This document shows, piece after piece, positions 1-7,947 of a DNA stretch of 64,000 nucleotides; positions within the stretch are counted from its first letter, which is position 1, and each line of letters begins with the position of its first letter. The stretch lies in assembly GCA_965214415.1 (NCBI GenBank), contig CBDCBQ010000003.1, positions 2,356,001-2,420,000 of the forward strand, given 5' to 3'. This DNA comes from RH-AL1 sp965214415 (GTDB lineage Bacteria; Pseudomonadota; Alphaproteobacteria; Rhizobiales; Beijerinckiaceae). Under the pieces are notes generated by a model. The model was given only the letters and a program-made list of their open reading frames with translations, was not told the origin of the DNA and ran no database searches. The position numbers were made by a program, and so were the translations under genes.

Positions 1-849
1 GTCGCGACCGGCGGCGAACGAGCCGACAGATAGGTTTTTGCCCTCCGGCGCATCGTTGCCGGCAAGCACGAGGCCGCGAAAGTCGGCGAAGATGCGGCTG
101 CGCACCTCGCTTGGACCTGCCGCGAAGAGCGCCTTGCTGTTGAACAGGACCCGATCGAGACGATCCCAGAAGCCTTGGTAGAGGTACAGATGGCTGGCGC
201 TGATCGCGGTCGATGTGACGCCCGTCCCGGTTCCGAGGCTCGCGATCAGGGTCAGATGGTCCTCGAGATCGGCAACCTCCGCCGGAAGCGTGGCGAGATC
301 GGTCACCGCGATGAAGCGCGTGATCGTGAAATACTCGCTGTGGAACTCGCACCTGACGATCACATCGAGACCGGCCCAACGCGCCTTCGCGAACAGGATG
401 CGGTTGTCGCTCTCGATGGCATCCTTGAGAGCGAAGTGAAGCGCCGATGTCGTCGTCGCGAATGGCGCCATCGTCCCGTCAGGCTCGACGCTGTAGGCGC
501 CACCGAACAGCCCGATAACCGTCTCGTCGGCGATATCGAATTCGAAGTTCGCCTCGAACCCTTCGAGCTTGCGCATCTCGCGGTAGATCGCGCGCACGTA
601 GGCGTCGACGATCGTTCCGAACCGCTCGACGCTGCGCTGCGGAGCATCGTCGCCGGCTGGCTTGGGAAACCACAGGCCGAGGTGGTGCGTCAGCGTCGGC
701 GTGACGAGTTCGACGCCGCCTTTGCGGTGGGCGCCCGTGTTGATGGAGTAATATTCGTCGTGGTAATCGTAGTGCGCGCGCGCCTCTTCGACCCTGACAT
801 TCATCGGCGTGGCCTCTTTGTCGGCAATTTCGACAAAGGCATCCGACAT
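1..849 (-). CDS. Uncharacterised protein, 3' end outside the window
   Basis: This open frame on the minus strand starts at an ATG at 849 and stays open to base 1, giving at least 283 residues; the C-terminus lies outside the window. GC-rich third positions mark it as real coding sequence. The protein looks soluble and mixed alpha/beta, with no signal peptide or long hydrophobic segment. An early acidic and aromatic stretch (ARAHYDYHDEYY, about residues 23-34) and a motif RCEFHSEYFTITRF near residue 170 stand out. I do not recognise the family and assign no function. It is followed on the same strand by the glutathione peroxidase gene upstream of it, with about 100 bases between them, so the two could be cotranscribed. 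Confidence 0.6.
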   Translation of the reverse strand, partial: MSDAFVEIADKEATPMNVRVEEARAHYDYHDEYYSINTGAHRKGGVELVTPTLTHHLGLWFPKPAGDDAPQRSVERFGTIVDAYVRAIYREMRKLEGFEANFEFDIADETVIGLFGGAYSVEPDGTMAPFATTTSALHFALKDAIESDNRILFAKARWAGLDVIVRCEFHSEYFTITRFIAVTDLATLPAEVADLEDHLTLIASLGTGTGVTSTAISASHLYLYQGFWDRLDRVLFNSKALFAAGPSEVRSRIFADFRGLVLAGNDAPEGKNLSVGSFAAGRD

Positions 850-945
850 ACGCCGCCAGCGCAATTCAACTTTGGGTTGAGACTTGACCTTGGCGGCTCG
901 GGTTCGACTGCATGCCTCGGCTAGGGCGCGGCAGTCGCGACCTCG

Positions 946-1425
946 TCAAACCAGCCCGGCGATCCGGCTGGAGATGGATGCGGGCTTGGTCAGCGGCCCG
1001 AACCGCGCGACGACGGAGCCGGCGCGATCGACCAGGAATTTCGTGAAATTCCACTTGATGCCCTTGGTGCCGAGCAGGCCGGACTTCTCGCTCTTCAGAT
1101 ATTTGTAGAGCGGGTGGGCGCCGTCGCCGTTGACCTCGATCTTGGCGAACATCGGGAAGCTGACGCCGTAGTTCGCCTGGCAGAAGCTCCCGATCGCCGC
1201 CGCGTCGCCCGGCTCCTGGCTGCCGAACTGGTTGCAGGGAAACCCGAGCACCGAGAAGTTCTTGGCCCCGAACTGCTTCTGCAGCGCCTCCAGCCCCTCG
1301 TATTGCGGCGTGAACCCGCACTTCGACGCCGTGTTGACGATCAGCAGCACGTCGCCCTGGTACTTACCCAGAGCGACATCGGCTCCGTCGAGCCGCTTGG
1401 CGGAAAAATCGTAGATGGATGACAT
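946..1425 (-). CDS. Glutathione peroxidase (cysteine type)
   Basis: Thiol peroxidase of the glutathione peroxidase family, 159 residues, expected to reduce hydroperoxides in the cytoplasm. The peroxidatic residue is Cys36 in NTASKCGFTPQY, so this is the cysteine and not the selenocysteine form. The rest of the catalytic tetrad is visible as Gln70 in GFPCNQFGSQEPG and Trp125-Asn126 in KWNFTKFL. Cys64 in GFPCNQF and Cys82 are further cysteines; many bacterial members use a second cysteine and thioredoxin as reductant. I chose the ATG at 1425 because MSSIYDF begins the fold directly; an upstream ATG at 1494 would add 23 residues unlike the family. It is divergent from ligA, with a 127-base gap. 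Confidence 0.93.
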   Translation of the reverse strand: MSSIYDFSAKRLDGADVALGKYQGDVLLIVNTASKCGFTPQYEGLEALQKQFGAKNFSVLGFPCNQFGSQEPGDAAAIGSFCQANYGVSFPMFAKIEVNGDGAHPLYKYLKSEKSGLLGTKGIKWNFTKFLVDRAGSVVARFGPLTKPASISSRIAGLV

Positions 1426-1552
1426 GGCGAGGCTCCCGGACCGGGACCCGACTGAAGCGCAATGAATGCGCCCGCGCAAGATTTGCGTTGTCATGGACAG
1501 CGTGGCACCGGACGCGCATGACCGCGCTCCCCTGATTTGCTACCATCGCGCG

Positions 1553-3643
1553 ATGGCCCGCAAGTCCCCTGCCCCGTCCGATCCCGCCGTCGACTATGCC
1601 GCGCTGACGGCGGAGATCGCCGAGCATGATCGGCGCTACCATGCCGAGGACGCGCCGACGATCTCGGACGGCGACTACGACAAGCTGCGGCGGCGGCTGG
1701 AGGCGCTGGAGGCCGAGCACCCTGAGTTCGTCGGCGCGGCGTCGCCGTCGAACAAGGTCGGCGCGGCGCCGTCGGAAAAGTTCGCCAAGGTGCGGCACAA
1801 GGTGGCGATGCTCTCGCTCGGCAACATTTTCGCCGACGCGGAGGTGGAGGAATTTTGCGCGCGCGTGCGCCGGTTTCTCGGGATGAAGCCGGAGGATGCG
1901 CTCGCGGTGACCGCTGAGCCGAAGATCGACGGGCTGTCCTGCTCGCTGCGTTACGCGGACGGCATGCTGGTGCAGGCGGCGACGCGCGGCGACGGGCAGG
2001 AGGGCGAGGATGTCACCGTCAACGTGCGCACCATCCAGGAGATCCCGCACACGCTGGAAGGCAAGCCGCCGGGCATCCTGGATGTGCGCGGCGAGATCTA
2101 CATGACCAAGGATGGGTTCGCCGGCGTCAACAAGCGCCAGGAGGAGGCCGGCAAGCCGCCCTTCGCCAACCCGCGCAACTCGGCCGCGGGCTCGCTGCGC
2201 CAACTCGATCCGACGATCACCGCGTCGCGGCCGCTGCGCTTCTTCGCCTACGCCTGGGGCGAGGCGACGCAACCGCCGGCCGACACGCAGATGGGCATGG
2301 TGAAGGCGTTCGAGCGCTTCGGCCTGCCGGTCAATCCATTGATGGTGTTGTGTCAAACCTCGGAAGAGCTGGTCGCGCAATACCGGCGCATCGAGGCGGA
2401 GCGCGCTTCGCTGCCCTACGACATCGACGGCGTGGTCTACAAGGTGGACTCGATCGCGCTGCAGGAGCGGCTCGGCTTCGTCTCGCGCACGCCGCGCTGG
2501 GCGACGGCGCACAAATTCCCGGCCGAGCAGGCGACGACGGTGTTGCGGAAGATCGAGATCCAGGTCGGGCGCACCGGCTCGCTGACGCCGGTGGCGCGGC
2601 TCGATCCCGTCACGGTTGGCGGCGTCGTCGTCACCAACGCGACCTTGCACAACGAGGACGAGATCGCCCGCAAGGACGTGCGCGAGGGGGATACGGTGAC
2701 GATCCAGCGCGCCGGCGACGTGATTCCGCAGATCCTGGGGCCCGTGCTCGAGAAGCGACAGGCGGATGCCAAACCGTTCGTGTTTCCCGACGTCTGCCCT
2801 ATCTGCGGCTCGGCGGCGGTGCGCGAGATCGACGCGAAGACAGGCAAGCAGGATGTCGTGCGCCGCTGCACCGGCGGCCTCGTCTGCCCGGCGCAGGCGA
2901 TCGAGCGCCTCAAGCATTTCTGTGCGCGCGATGCCATGGATATCGAGGGGCTCGGCGACCGGCAGATCGAGCAGTTCTATCACGAGGGGATCGTGATGAC
3001 CCCGGTCGACATCTTCACGCTGGAGGCGCGCGACAAGCGTAGCTTGAAGAAGCTGAAGGATCGCGAGGGCTACGGCGCGACGTCGGTCACGAACCTGTTC
3101 GCCTCGATCGACACGCGACGCGAGGTGGAGGTCAACCGCTTTCTCTATTCGTTTGGCATCCGCCATGTCGGGCGCACCAACTCGCTGCGCCTCGCGCGGC
3201 GCTACGGGACGTTCGCGGCGATCCGCGAGGTCGCCAAGGCCGCCGCCGACCCGGCCTCCGAGGCGCGCGCGGACCTCGAGGCGATCGACGGGCTCGGCGG
3301 CGTGGCGGCGGAGGCGCTGGCCGACTTCTTCGCCGAAGAGCACAACGACAAGGTGGTGGCGGAGCTGCTCGATCAGGTGACGCCGATCGAACTTCCGCCG
3401 GTTGCCGTGACGAGCCCCGTCGCGGGCAAGACGGTGGTCTTCACCGGCACGCTGGAAAAGATGACGCGCGACGAGGCCAAGGCGCAGGCGGAGCGGTTGG
3501 GTGCCAAAGTGTCCGGCTCGGTCTCGGCCAAGACCGACATCGTCGTCGCCGGGCCGGGCGCGGGGTCGAAGCTCAAGAAGGCGGCCGAGCTGGGCCTCGA
3601 GGTGCTGAGCGAGGACGATTGGCTCGCGCGGATCAAGGGATGA
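1553..3643 (+). CDS. ligA: NAD-dependent DNA ligase LigA
   Basis: Replicative DNA ligase (696 residues) that seals nicks using NAD+. Domains in order: an Ia domain with the YHAEDAPTISDGDYD motif near residues 27-41, which binds the NMN half; the adenylation domain with the active lysine K124 in EPKIDGLS; an OB fold; a four-cysteine zinc finger starting at CPICG around residues 415-440; helix-hairpin-helix repeats; and a C-terminal BRCT domain (GKTVVFTGTL to the end, about 620-696). The ATG at 1553 gives the usual N-terminus; an upstream ATG at 1466 would add 29 unrelated residues. Length and motifs are normal. A degenerate copy of its last 34 bases lies about 370 bases downstream. Confidence 0.97.
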   Translation: MARKSPAPSDPAVDYAALTAEIAEHDRRYHAEDAPTISDGDYDKLRRRLEALEAEHPEFVGAASPSNKVGAAPSEKFAKVRHKVAMLSLGNIFADAEVEEFCARVRRFLGMKPEDALAVTAEPKIDGLSCSLRYADGMLVQAATRGDGQEGEDVTVNVRTIQEIPHTLEGKPPGILDVRGEIYMTKDGFAGVNKRQEEAGKPPFANPRNSAAGSLRQLDPTITASRPLRFFAYAWGEATQPPADTQMGMVKAFERFGLPVNPLMVLCQTSEELVAQYRRIEAERASLPYDIDGVVYKVDSIALQERLGFVSRTPRWATAHKFPAEQATTVLRKIEIQVGRTGSLTPVARLDPVTVGGVVVTNATLHNEDEIARKDVREGDTVTIQRAGDVIPQILGPVLEKRQADAKPFVFPDVCPICGSAAVREIDAKTGKQDVVRRCTGGLVCPAQAIERLKHFCARDAMDIEGLGDRQIEQFYHEGIVMTPVDIFTLEARDKRSLKKLKDREGYGATSVTNLFASIDTRREVEVNRFLYSFGIRHVGRTNSLRLARRYGTFAAIREVAKAAADPASEARADLEAIDGLGGVAAEALADFFAEEHNDKVVAELLDQVTPIELPPVAVTSPVAGKTVVFTGTLEKMTRDEAKAQAERLGAKVSGSVSAKTDIVVAGPGAGSKLKKAAELGLEVLSEDDWLARIKG

Positions 3644-4032
3644 GCTTCCTTCTCCCGCCAGCGGGAAAAGGAAGACCCCAGCGGAAGTTCGACGCCAAAC
3701 GCCGTCGACACGACGCGCTTGGCGTTGAGGTTGGTGTTGTCGGTATGGCCCTCGACGATGGAATATTCCAGATTGATGTCGATACGGGTGCTGCTTGCGG
3801 CCGGGGTGGGGGCGCTCGTGCGGACGCTGACGGTCGTCGACCTCCCCTTGCTCGCATCCACGTCCTCGTCACCGGAGCCGATGCTGTCCATCTGGTCAAT
3901 CTCGATATCGGCCTGGGCGAAGAAATCGATTGTCTTGAATCCTTTGGTACGGCGGCCGGCGGCTCAAGTGCTGAGCGAGTTCGACCGGCTCGCGCGGATC
4001 AGGCCGCGACGATCCCAGCGATGGAGCTTGGA
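3644..4032. other. Intergenic stretch with a degenerate copy of the ligA tail
   Basis: No convincing intact gene lies here. Bases 3969-4002 repeat the last 34 bases of ligA before its stop region (3602-3635) with four mismatches, in the same orientation. Between the two copies the minus strand has a coding-like frame (about 3970 to 3650) that reads TRIDINLEYS then VEGHTDNTN, faintly like an OmpA-type peptidoglycan-binding motif, but it has no clean start and runs into ligA antisense. It may be the remnant of an insertion or of a duplicated ligA end. Confidence 0.35.
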
Positions 4033-4557
4033 CTAGCTCGCTGCGAACGCCGCGGTGGGCCGGCCCCAGTGCTTGGCGGCGCGCAGCCAGCGAATCATGT
4101 CGGCGAACGGGCCCGGCACCGGGCTGCGGAGCGTGGCGATCTTGCGCAGATGATCGGGTACCCGCCAGAGCGTCTCCGCGCCGGCCGGGAAGAAGGCGAC
4201 GTCGCCCGGTCCGAGCCGTCGCTCGCCATGCGTCATATCGGCGACGAAGACCTCGCCGTCCAGGATCTGCACGATCTCGTCGGCGTCGTAGTTCCAATGG
4301 AAACGCGCGGCTGTCGTCTGCCACACGTAGACGCGGGTCGTCCCGTCGTCGGTGTGGGCGATCTCGGCCGCGAGCGTGCGCGGCGTGCCCTCGATGATCC
4401 AGTCCGGGCGGATCGGGACGGGTCCGAGCTTCACCTTCGCGGGGTCGACGACGCCCATCGCAACTTGCCGGCCCGCGACGAAGCCGCGGTGCTCGGCCAC
4501 GCCCGCCGCTCCCGCGAGCACAGCGATCGCGACCAAACCCAGAGACAGAACCCTCAT
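4033..4557 (-). CDS. Secreted cupin-domain protein
   Basis: Protein of 174 residues with an N-terminal signal peptide (hydrophobic run LSLGLVAIAVLAGAAGVA, residues 4-21) followed by a single cupin domain at about residues 70-145. The cupin core is visible as FHWNYDADEIVQILDGEV and then RRLGPGDVAFFPAGAETLWRV, which resembles the Cupin_3 (DUF861) group related to ureidoglycine aminohydrolase. The substrate cannot be told from sequence, and the exported location makes a central metabolic role unlikely. The ATG at 4557 places the signal peptide at the N-terminus; an ATG five codons earlier (4572) is possible. It lies convergent to ligA and 128 bases downstream of galU's stop side. Confidence 0.75.
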   Translation of the reverse strand: MRVLSLGLVAIAVLAGAAGVAEHRGFVAGRQVAMGVVDPAKVKLGPVPIRPDWIIEGTPRTLAAEIAHTDDGTTRVYVWQTTAARFHWNYDADEIVQILDGEVFVADMTHGERRLGPGDVAFFPAGAETLWRVPDHLRKIATLRSPVPGPFADMIRWLRAAKHWGRPTAAFAAS

Positions 4558-4700
4558 CGTCGTCGCCCACATGCCCTTTGCCCGTCGACATTGGACGCCA
4601 ATCGCTTCGCGGCGCCTAACGCAACGTCAGCCGGGGACACAAACGATCAAAGTGGGAAAGAGAGTCTTGCGCCGGTCGCTCGAATGCGGGGCGACGGCGG

Positions 4701-5588
4701 TCAGGCGCCCAGCAGCGCCATCGCCTCGCGCTTGAAGTCCGCGCCCACCTCGCCGTCCTTAAGGGCGAACGCCACGTTGGCGATCAGGAAGCCGAGCTTC
4801 GAGCCGCAATCATGCGTCTTGCCGTCGAAGCGCACGCCATGAAACGCCTGCGTCTCGGCAAGCTTCTTCATGCCGTCGGTCAGCTGGATCTCGCCGCCGG
4901 CGCCTTTCTCGACCGTCTCCAGGATCGCGAAGATCTCCGGGGACAGAATGTAGCGGCCGGAAATGATCGAGGTCGACGGTGCCTCGCCCTTCGGCGGCTT
5001 TTCGACCATGCCGGTGATCTCGAACGTGTCGCCGCGATCCGCCCCGATCGAGAGGACGCCGTACTTGTGCGTCTCGTCGGCCGGCACTTCCTCGGTCGCG
5101 ATGACGTTGCCGCCGTGCGCCTCGTAGGCCGCGATGCACTGGGCGAGGCAGCGGGTGCCCTTGCCGCCGGCCAGCGTGATCATGTCGGGCAAGATCACCG
5201 CGAACGGCTCGTCGCCGACGATCTCGCGCGCGCACCACACCGCGTGGCCGAGCCCGAGCGGGGCCTGCTGCCGCGTGAAACTCGTCGTGCCCGCGCCCGG
5301 CAGCTGATGCTTCAAGAGCTCAATGCCAGCCGTCTTGTTGCGCGCGCGCAGCGTGTCCTCGAGCTCGTAGGCGATGTCGAAATAGTCCTCGATCACGGCC
5401 TTGCCGCGCCCGGTGACGAAGATGAAATGCTCGATCCCCGCCGCCCTGGCCTCGTCGACACAATGCTGCAGCACGGGCGCGTCGACGACGGTCAGCATCT
5501 CCTTCGGCACCGCCTTGGTCGCGGGAAGAAAACGCGTGCCGAGACCGGCGACAGGAAACACGGCCTTTCGAATCTTTCTGGTCGTCAT
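4701..5588 (-). CDS. galU: UTP--glucose-1-phosphate uridylyltransferase
   Basis: Makes UDP-glucose from UTP and glucose-1-phosphate, feeding exopolysaccharide, LPS and osmoregulated glucan synthesis. 295 residues, the usual length. The nucleotidyltransferase signature is at the N-terminus (VFPVAGLGTRFLPATKAVPKEML, split here as VFPVAGLG and TRFLPATKAVPKEML, residues about 9-31), followed by LGLGHAVWCA (sugar nucleotide loop) and VEKPPKGEAPS. The ATG at 5588 is preferred because it places the motif nine residues in, as in other GalU proteins; the longer frame upstream would add 80 unrelated residues. It is followed by glycosyltransferase-like genes upstream on the same strand, which suits a supply role for surface glycans. 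Confidence 0.96.
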   Translation of the reverse strand: MTTRKIRKAVFPVAGLGTRFLPATKAVPKEMLTVVDAPVLQHCVDEARAAGIEHFIFVTGRGKAVIEDYFDIAYELEDTLRARNKTAGIELLKHQLPGAGTTSFTRQQAPLGLGHAVWCAREIVGDEPFAVILPDMITLAGGKGTRCLAQCIAAYEAHGGNVIATEEVPADETHKYGVLSIGADRGDTFEITGMVEKPPKGEAPSTSIISGRYILSPEIFAILETVEKGAGGEIQLTDGMKKLAETQAFHGVRFDGKTHDCGSKLGFLIANVAFALKDGEVGADFKREAMALLGA

Positions 5589-5740
5589 CGCGGGGCCCCG
5601 GAAGTCCGTTCGGATCGGGGATGGGAATGGCAGATTAGCCGGCGAGCGTCCAGCCAAGGGCGCCCGGCGCATCACAGGGCGCGGAGTCGCGTCAGCCCAG
5701 GAGTCACGCCAGGCAAGGACGCGCGCCAGCGGAGGACGCT

Positions 5741-6613
5741 TTAGCTGAGCACCTGAGCCGCGATCTCGTTCCAGCGCTCGCACAAGGGCGTCGCCGTCTT
5801 GTGACCCGCCTTGATCAGCTTCTTCCAAAAGACCCGGTCCGAATAGACATCCCGGCAGCTGGAGATCACCTCGCTCACGCTATCGCAGATGAGACCGTTG
5901 ACCTCGTGCTCGACGCGCAGCGCCTCGCTCTTTCTGTCGTCGGCGTGACCGGCGGCGACGTCCAAGTCGATGACGAGCTTGCCGCTTCGCCAGCTGTCAA
6001 GGAGACGCGGCTCGCGCGCGTCCCAATCGTGCCTGCCGACGTGCAGGTGGATTGCCGCGTCGTCGCTCCAGGCGATATTGGGCCCGGCGACCTCGAGGCC
6101 GGCTCGCGCGAGGCTGTTCTCGATCGAGACGGCGGTCGGCTGCTCGCCGTGGCAGATGATCCGGATCGAATTCCGCCAAGTGCCGTCGGGACGCGGGTCC
6201 ATCGCGATGGGTGGCGTGCGATGGTAGCGCGTCTCCTCGATCGGCAGCAGTTGCAACGAATGCCAGGCCGGCGCGCCCAACGCGATGGCGCGCGATGTAT
6301 TCGTGCTCGACCAGATCAGCCGCTCGATGTCGACATCACCCGCCGAGAGGTCGAGGTCGTCGACGATGATCGCCCGTTTCTCGAAGTCGGCGAGCCCGAC
6401 GTGGGCGGCTCGCCCGAACACGATCATCGGCTCGATCATCTTGATCTTCTCGAGGCCCGGGTGCGCGGATGTCGGGCGCTCGAATTCCGCGAGGTCTCGG
6501 CGCTCGGGTCGACTTAACAGAGCCAGCGATGCTTCGACGTGTTTGAGGATGAGCGACTCCCGGCTGCCACGCATGGCCTCACGGCAGTCCCAAGCGAGAA
6601 TTGAACGCTGCAT
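5741..6613 (-). CDS. Glycosyltransferase-like protein
   Basis: Protein of 290 residues, without signal peptide or membrane segments. The C-terminal half resembles the donor-sugar domain of GT-B glycosyltransferases: a segment IHLHVGRHDWDAREPRLLDSW is followed by VEHEVNGLICDSVSEVI, which recalls the GxNGLL motif of GT4 enzymes. The N-terminal half has no clear acceptor-domain motif, so it may be a minimal or divergent transferase. The ATG at 6613 is backed by an upstream GAGGTGG ribosome binding site; an ATG ten codons earlier is less well placed. It lies upstream of galU on the same strand (152-base gap) and is divergent from the WcbI-like gene. The assignment to glycosyl transfer is inference from these motifs and context. 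Confidence 0.5.
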   Translation of the reverse strand: MQRSILAWDCREAMRGSRESLILKHVEASLALLSRPERRDLAEFERPTSAHPGLEKIKMIEPMIVFGRAAHVGLADFEKRAIIVDDLDLSAGDVDIERLIWSSTNTSRAIALGAPAWHSLQLLPIEETRYHRTPPIAMDPRPDGTWRNSIRIICHGEQPTAVSIENSLARAGLEVAGPNIAWSDDAAIHLHVGRHDWDAREPRLLDSWRSGKLVIDLDVAAGHADDRKSEALRVEHEVNGLICDSVSEVISSCRDVYSDRVFWKKLIKAGHKTATPLCERWNEIAAQVLS

Positions 6614-6806
6614 TGCTGTTCCACCTCTAAAAGTTGATTGCAATTAACCAACGAGGTACAGACCGCCCGGCGAAGTAACTTACCGTGCGTAAGCTCGGTT
6701 TTTCACCGAATCCATTTGGCAGTCTGACCTTACGTCAACCTGACTCGTTCTGTTGACTTGTATCTTAGCCTATGTAGTCTGTCTATCCTCAAACAGGAGC
6801 GCGACC
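6614..6806. promoter_or_regulatory. AT-rich divergent promoter region of the surface-glycan genes
   Basis: This gap separates two divergent glycan-type genes and is much richer in A+T than its surroundings. It holds an imperfect TTGAT-N4-ATTAA element (6634-6647) resembling an FNR/FixK box, and an inverted repeat CTTAC-N5-GTAAG (6679-6693). A possible promoter for the rightward gene is TTGACT (6753-6758) and TAGTCT (6775-6780) with a 16-base spacer. All are candidate sites read by eye. Confidence 0.35.
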
Positions 6807-7835
6807 GTGGTCAACATCATCCTGTATGGCGGATGTCATGCGGCAGTCTTACGTGACCTCTTGATGTCTAGATTTAAGTCTAATCAGATTAATATTGAAA
6901 CGTATGTGAACTACGAGCTTATACGTTTCGGTAAACCATTTCCGATCGAGCGTCTGAAAACATGCGATATTTTGTTCTTTTCTCCAATAGAAAATAAAGG
7001 TGCGTACAACACAGATGCGCTGGTTGCCGCCTGTCGCGAGAAGGGGGTCATGGCCGTGTGCTACCCATGGATGGAATGGCATGGCTATTGTCCAGGCGCC
7101 GCGAAAGGAATGTTTAAAGGACATTATCAATGGTACTATCCGAAGCTGGTCGAGGCCGCGACGAGCTTTTCGCGCTTCCCCGACTTCGTCGAATACGCCA
7201 TCAGCAGATTTCCCGATGTTGACGACATCGACAGAATATTCGACGACTCGACCAAGCGGCTTTCGTCGGCCGAGCAAGCGCATTCCATGCAGATACGCTT
7301 GAGCGATTACATCGCCGAGAATTACCGCGCGTCTCGGCTGTTCCTGGTCTCCGATCACCCCGCCCTGGCCGTCTACAATCATGCCCTGCGGCAAATGCTC
7401 GAGATCATAGGCCTGGCGCTGCCGGCCCCGCTGACCGGGCGCGAACCGCAATCGGCGTGGCGAACACCGATCCTTCCGCGGGTCGCCACGCGCCTGCGTC
7501 TCGACTTCGACGACCGGGATTGGCTGGACGAGACATTGCTCCCCGACGAGGTGGCGAGCTTCGAGGCCTATCTGCAGCTTTATTTCTACAGCGACAGCGT
7601 CATCCTCGGGCCGCGGCGCCATGACGACCCGTCGGCAGGATTGGTGTCCGCCGCGACGTACCTGCCGATGCGGCACGATTCGCGGATCCTGGCGACGCCA
7701 TGCGCCGTCCGCGAGCCGTCAGGCGCCGAGCGCTACGAATATCTCGACACGCTGGCCGGGCCAGTGCCGCATCTGCAGCGCCATCAGCAATTCTCGATCG
7801 AGCCGACGCTTTGGAGGCAGACATGGGAGGGATAG
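6807..7835 (+). CDS. WcbI-like polysaccharide biosynthesis protein (putative acetyltransferase)
   Basis: Protein of 342 residues that resembles the WcbI family, linked to capsule or exopolysaccharide modification. The N-terminus has a nucleotide-fold-like start, NIILYGGCHAAVLRDLL, in the place of the family's GNCQ-type motif; later segments YPWMEWHGYCP (about residue 90) and LVSDHPALAVYN (about 185) are the other landmarks. I chose the GTG at 6807 because CAGGAG sits seven bases upstream and the protein then starts directly with the beta strand; a longer frame from a TTG at 6753 lacks such a site. Bases up to about 7010 are AT-rich with rare codons (TCT, AGA, TTT, AAT), which suggests acquired DNA. 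Function is inferred. Confidence 0.5.
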   Translation: MVNIILYGGCHAAVLRDLLMSRFKSNQINIETYVNYELIRFGKPFPIERLKTCDILFFSPIENKGAYNTDALVAACREKGVMAVCYPWMEWHGYCPGAAKGMFKGHYQWYYPKLVEAATSFSRFPDFVEYAISRFPDVDDIDRIFDDSTKRLSSAEQAHSMQIRLSDYIAENYRASRLFLVSDHPALAVYNHALRQMLEIIGLALPAPLTGREPQSAWRTPILPRVATRLRLDFDDRDWLDETLLPDEVASFEAYLQLYFYSDSVILGPRRHDDPSAGLVSAATYLPMRHDSRILATPCAVREPSGAERYEYLDTLAGPVPHLQRHQQFSIEPTLWRQTWEG

Positions 7836-7947
7836 CGCGCCAGATCCCGGCCCGGGGCTCTCGGCTCGAGCCGTCTGTCCGCGATGCGGTGATCGTCCAC
7901 GCGTTTGGTTTGATGTCTTTCGACCTCGAGGAGGCTACGTCGACGCC

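Noticed and set aside
3373..3891. Minus-strand frame with GHTDNT, suggesting an OmpA-like protein
   Set aside because: No proper start, overlaps the ligA 3' end, and the match is a single short motif; kept only as a possible remnant.
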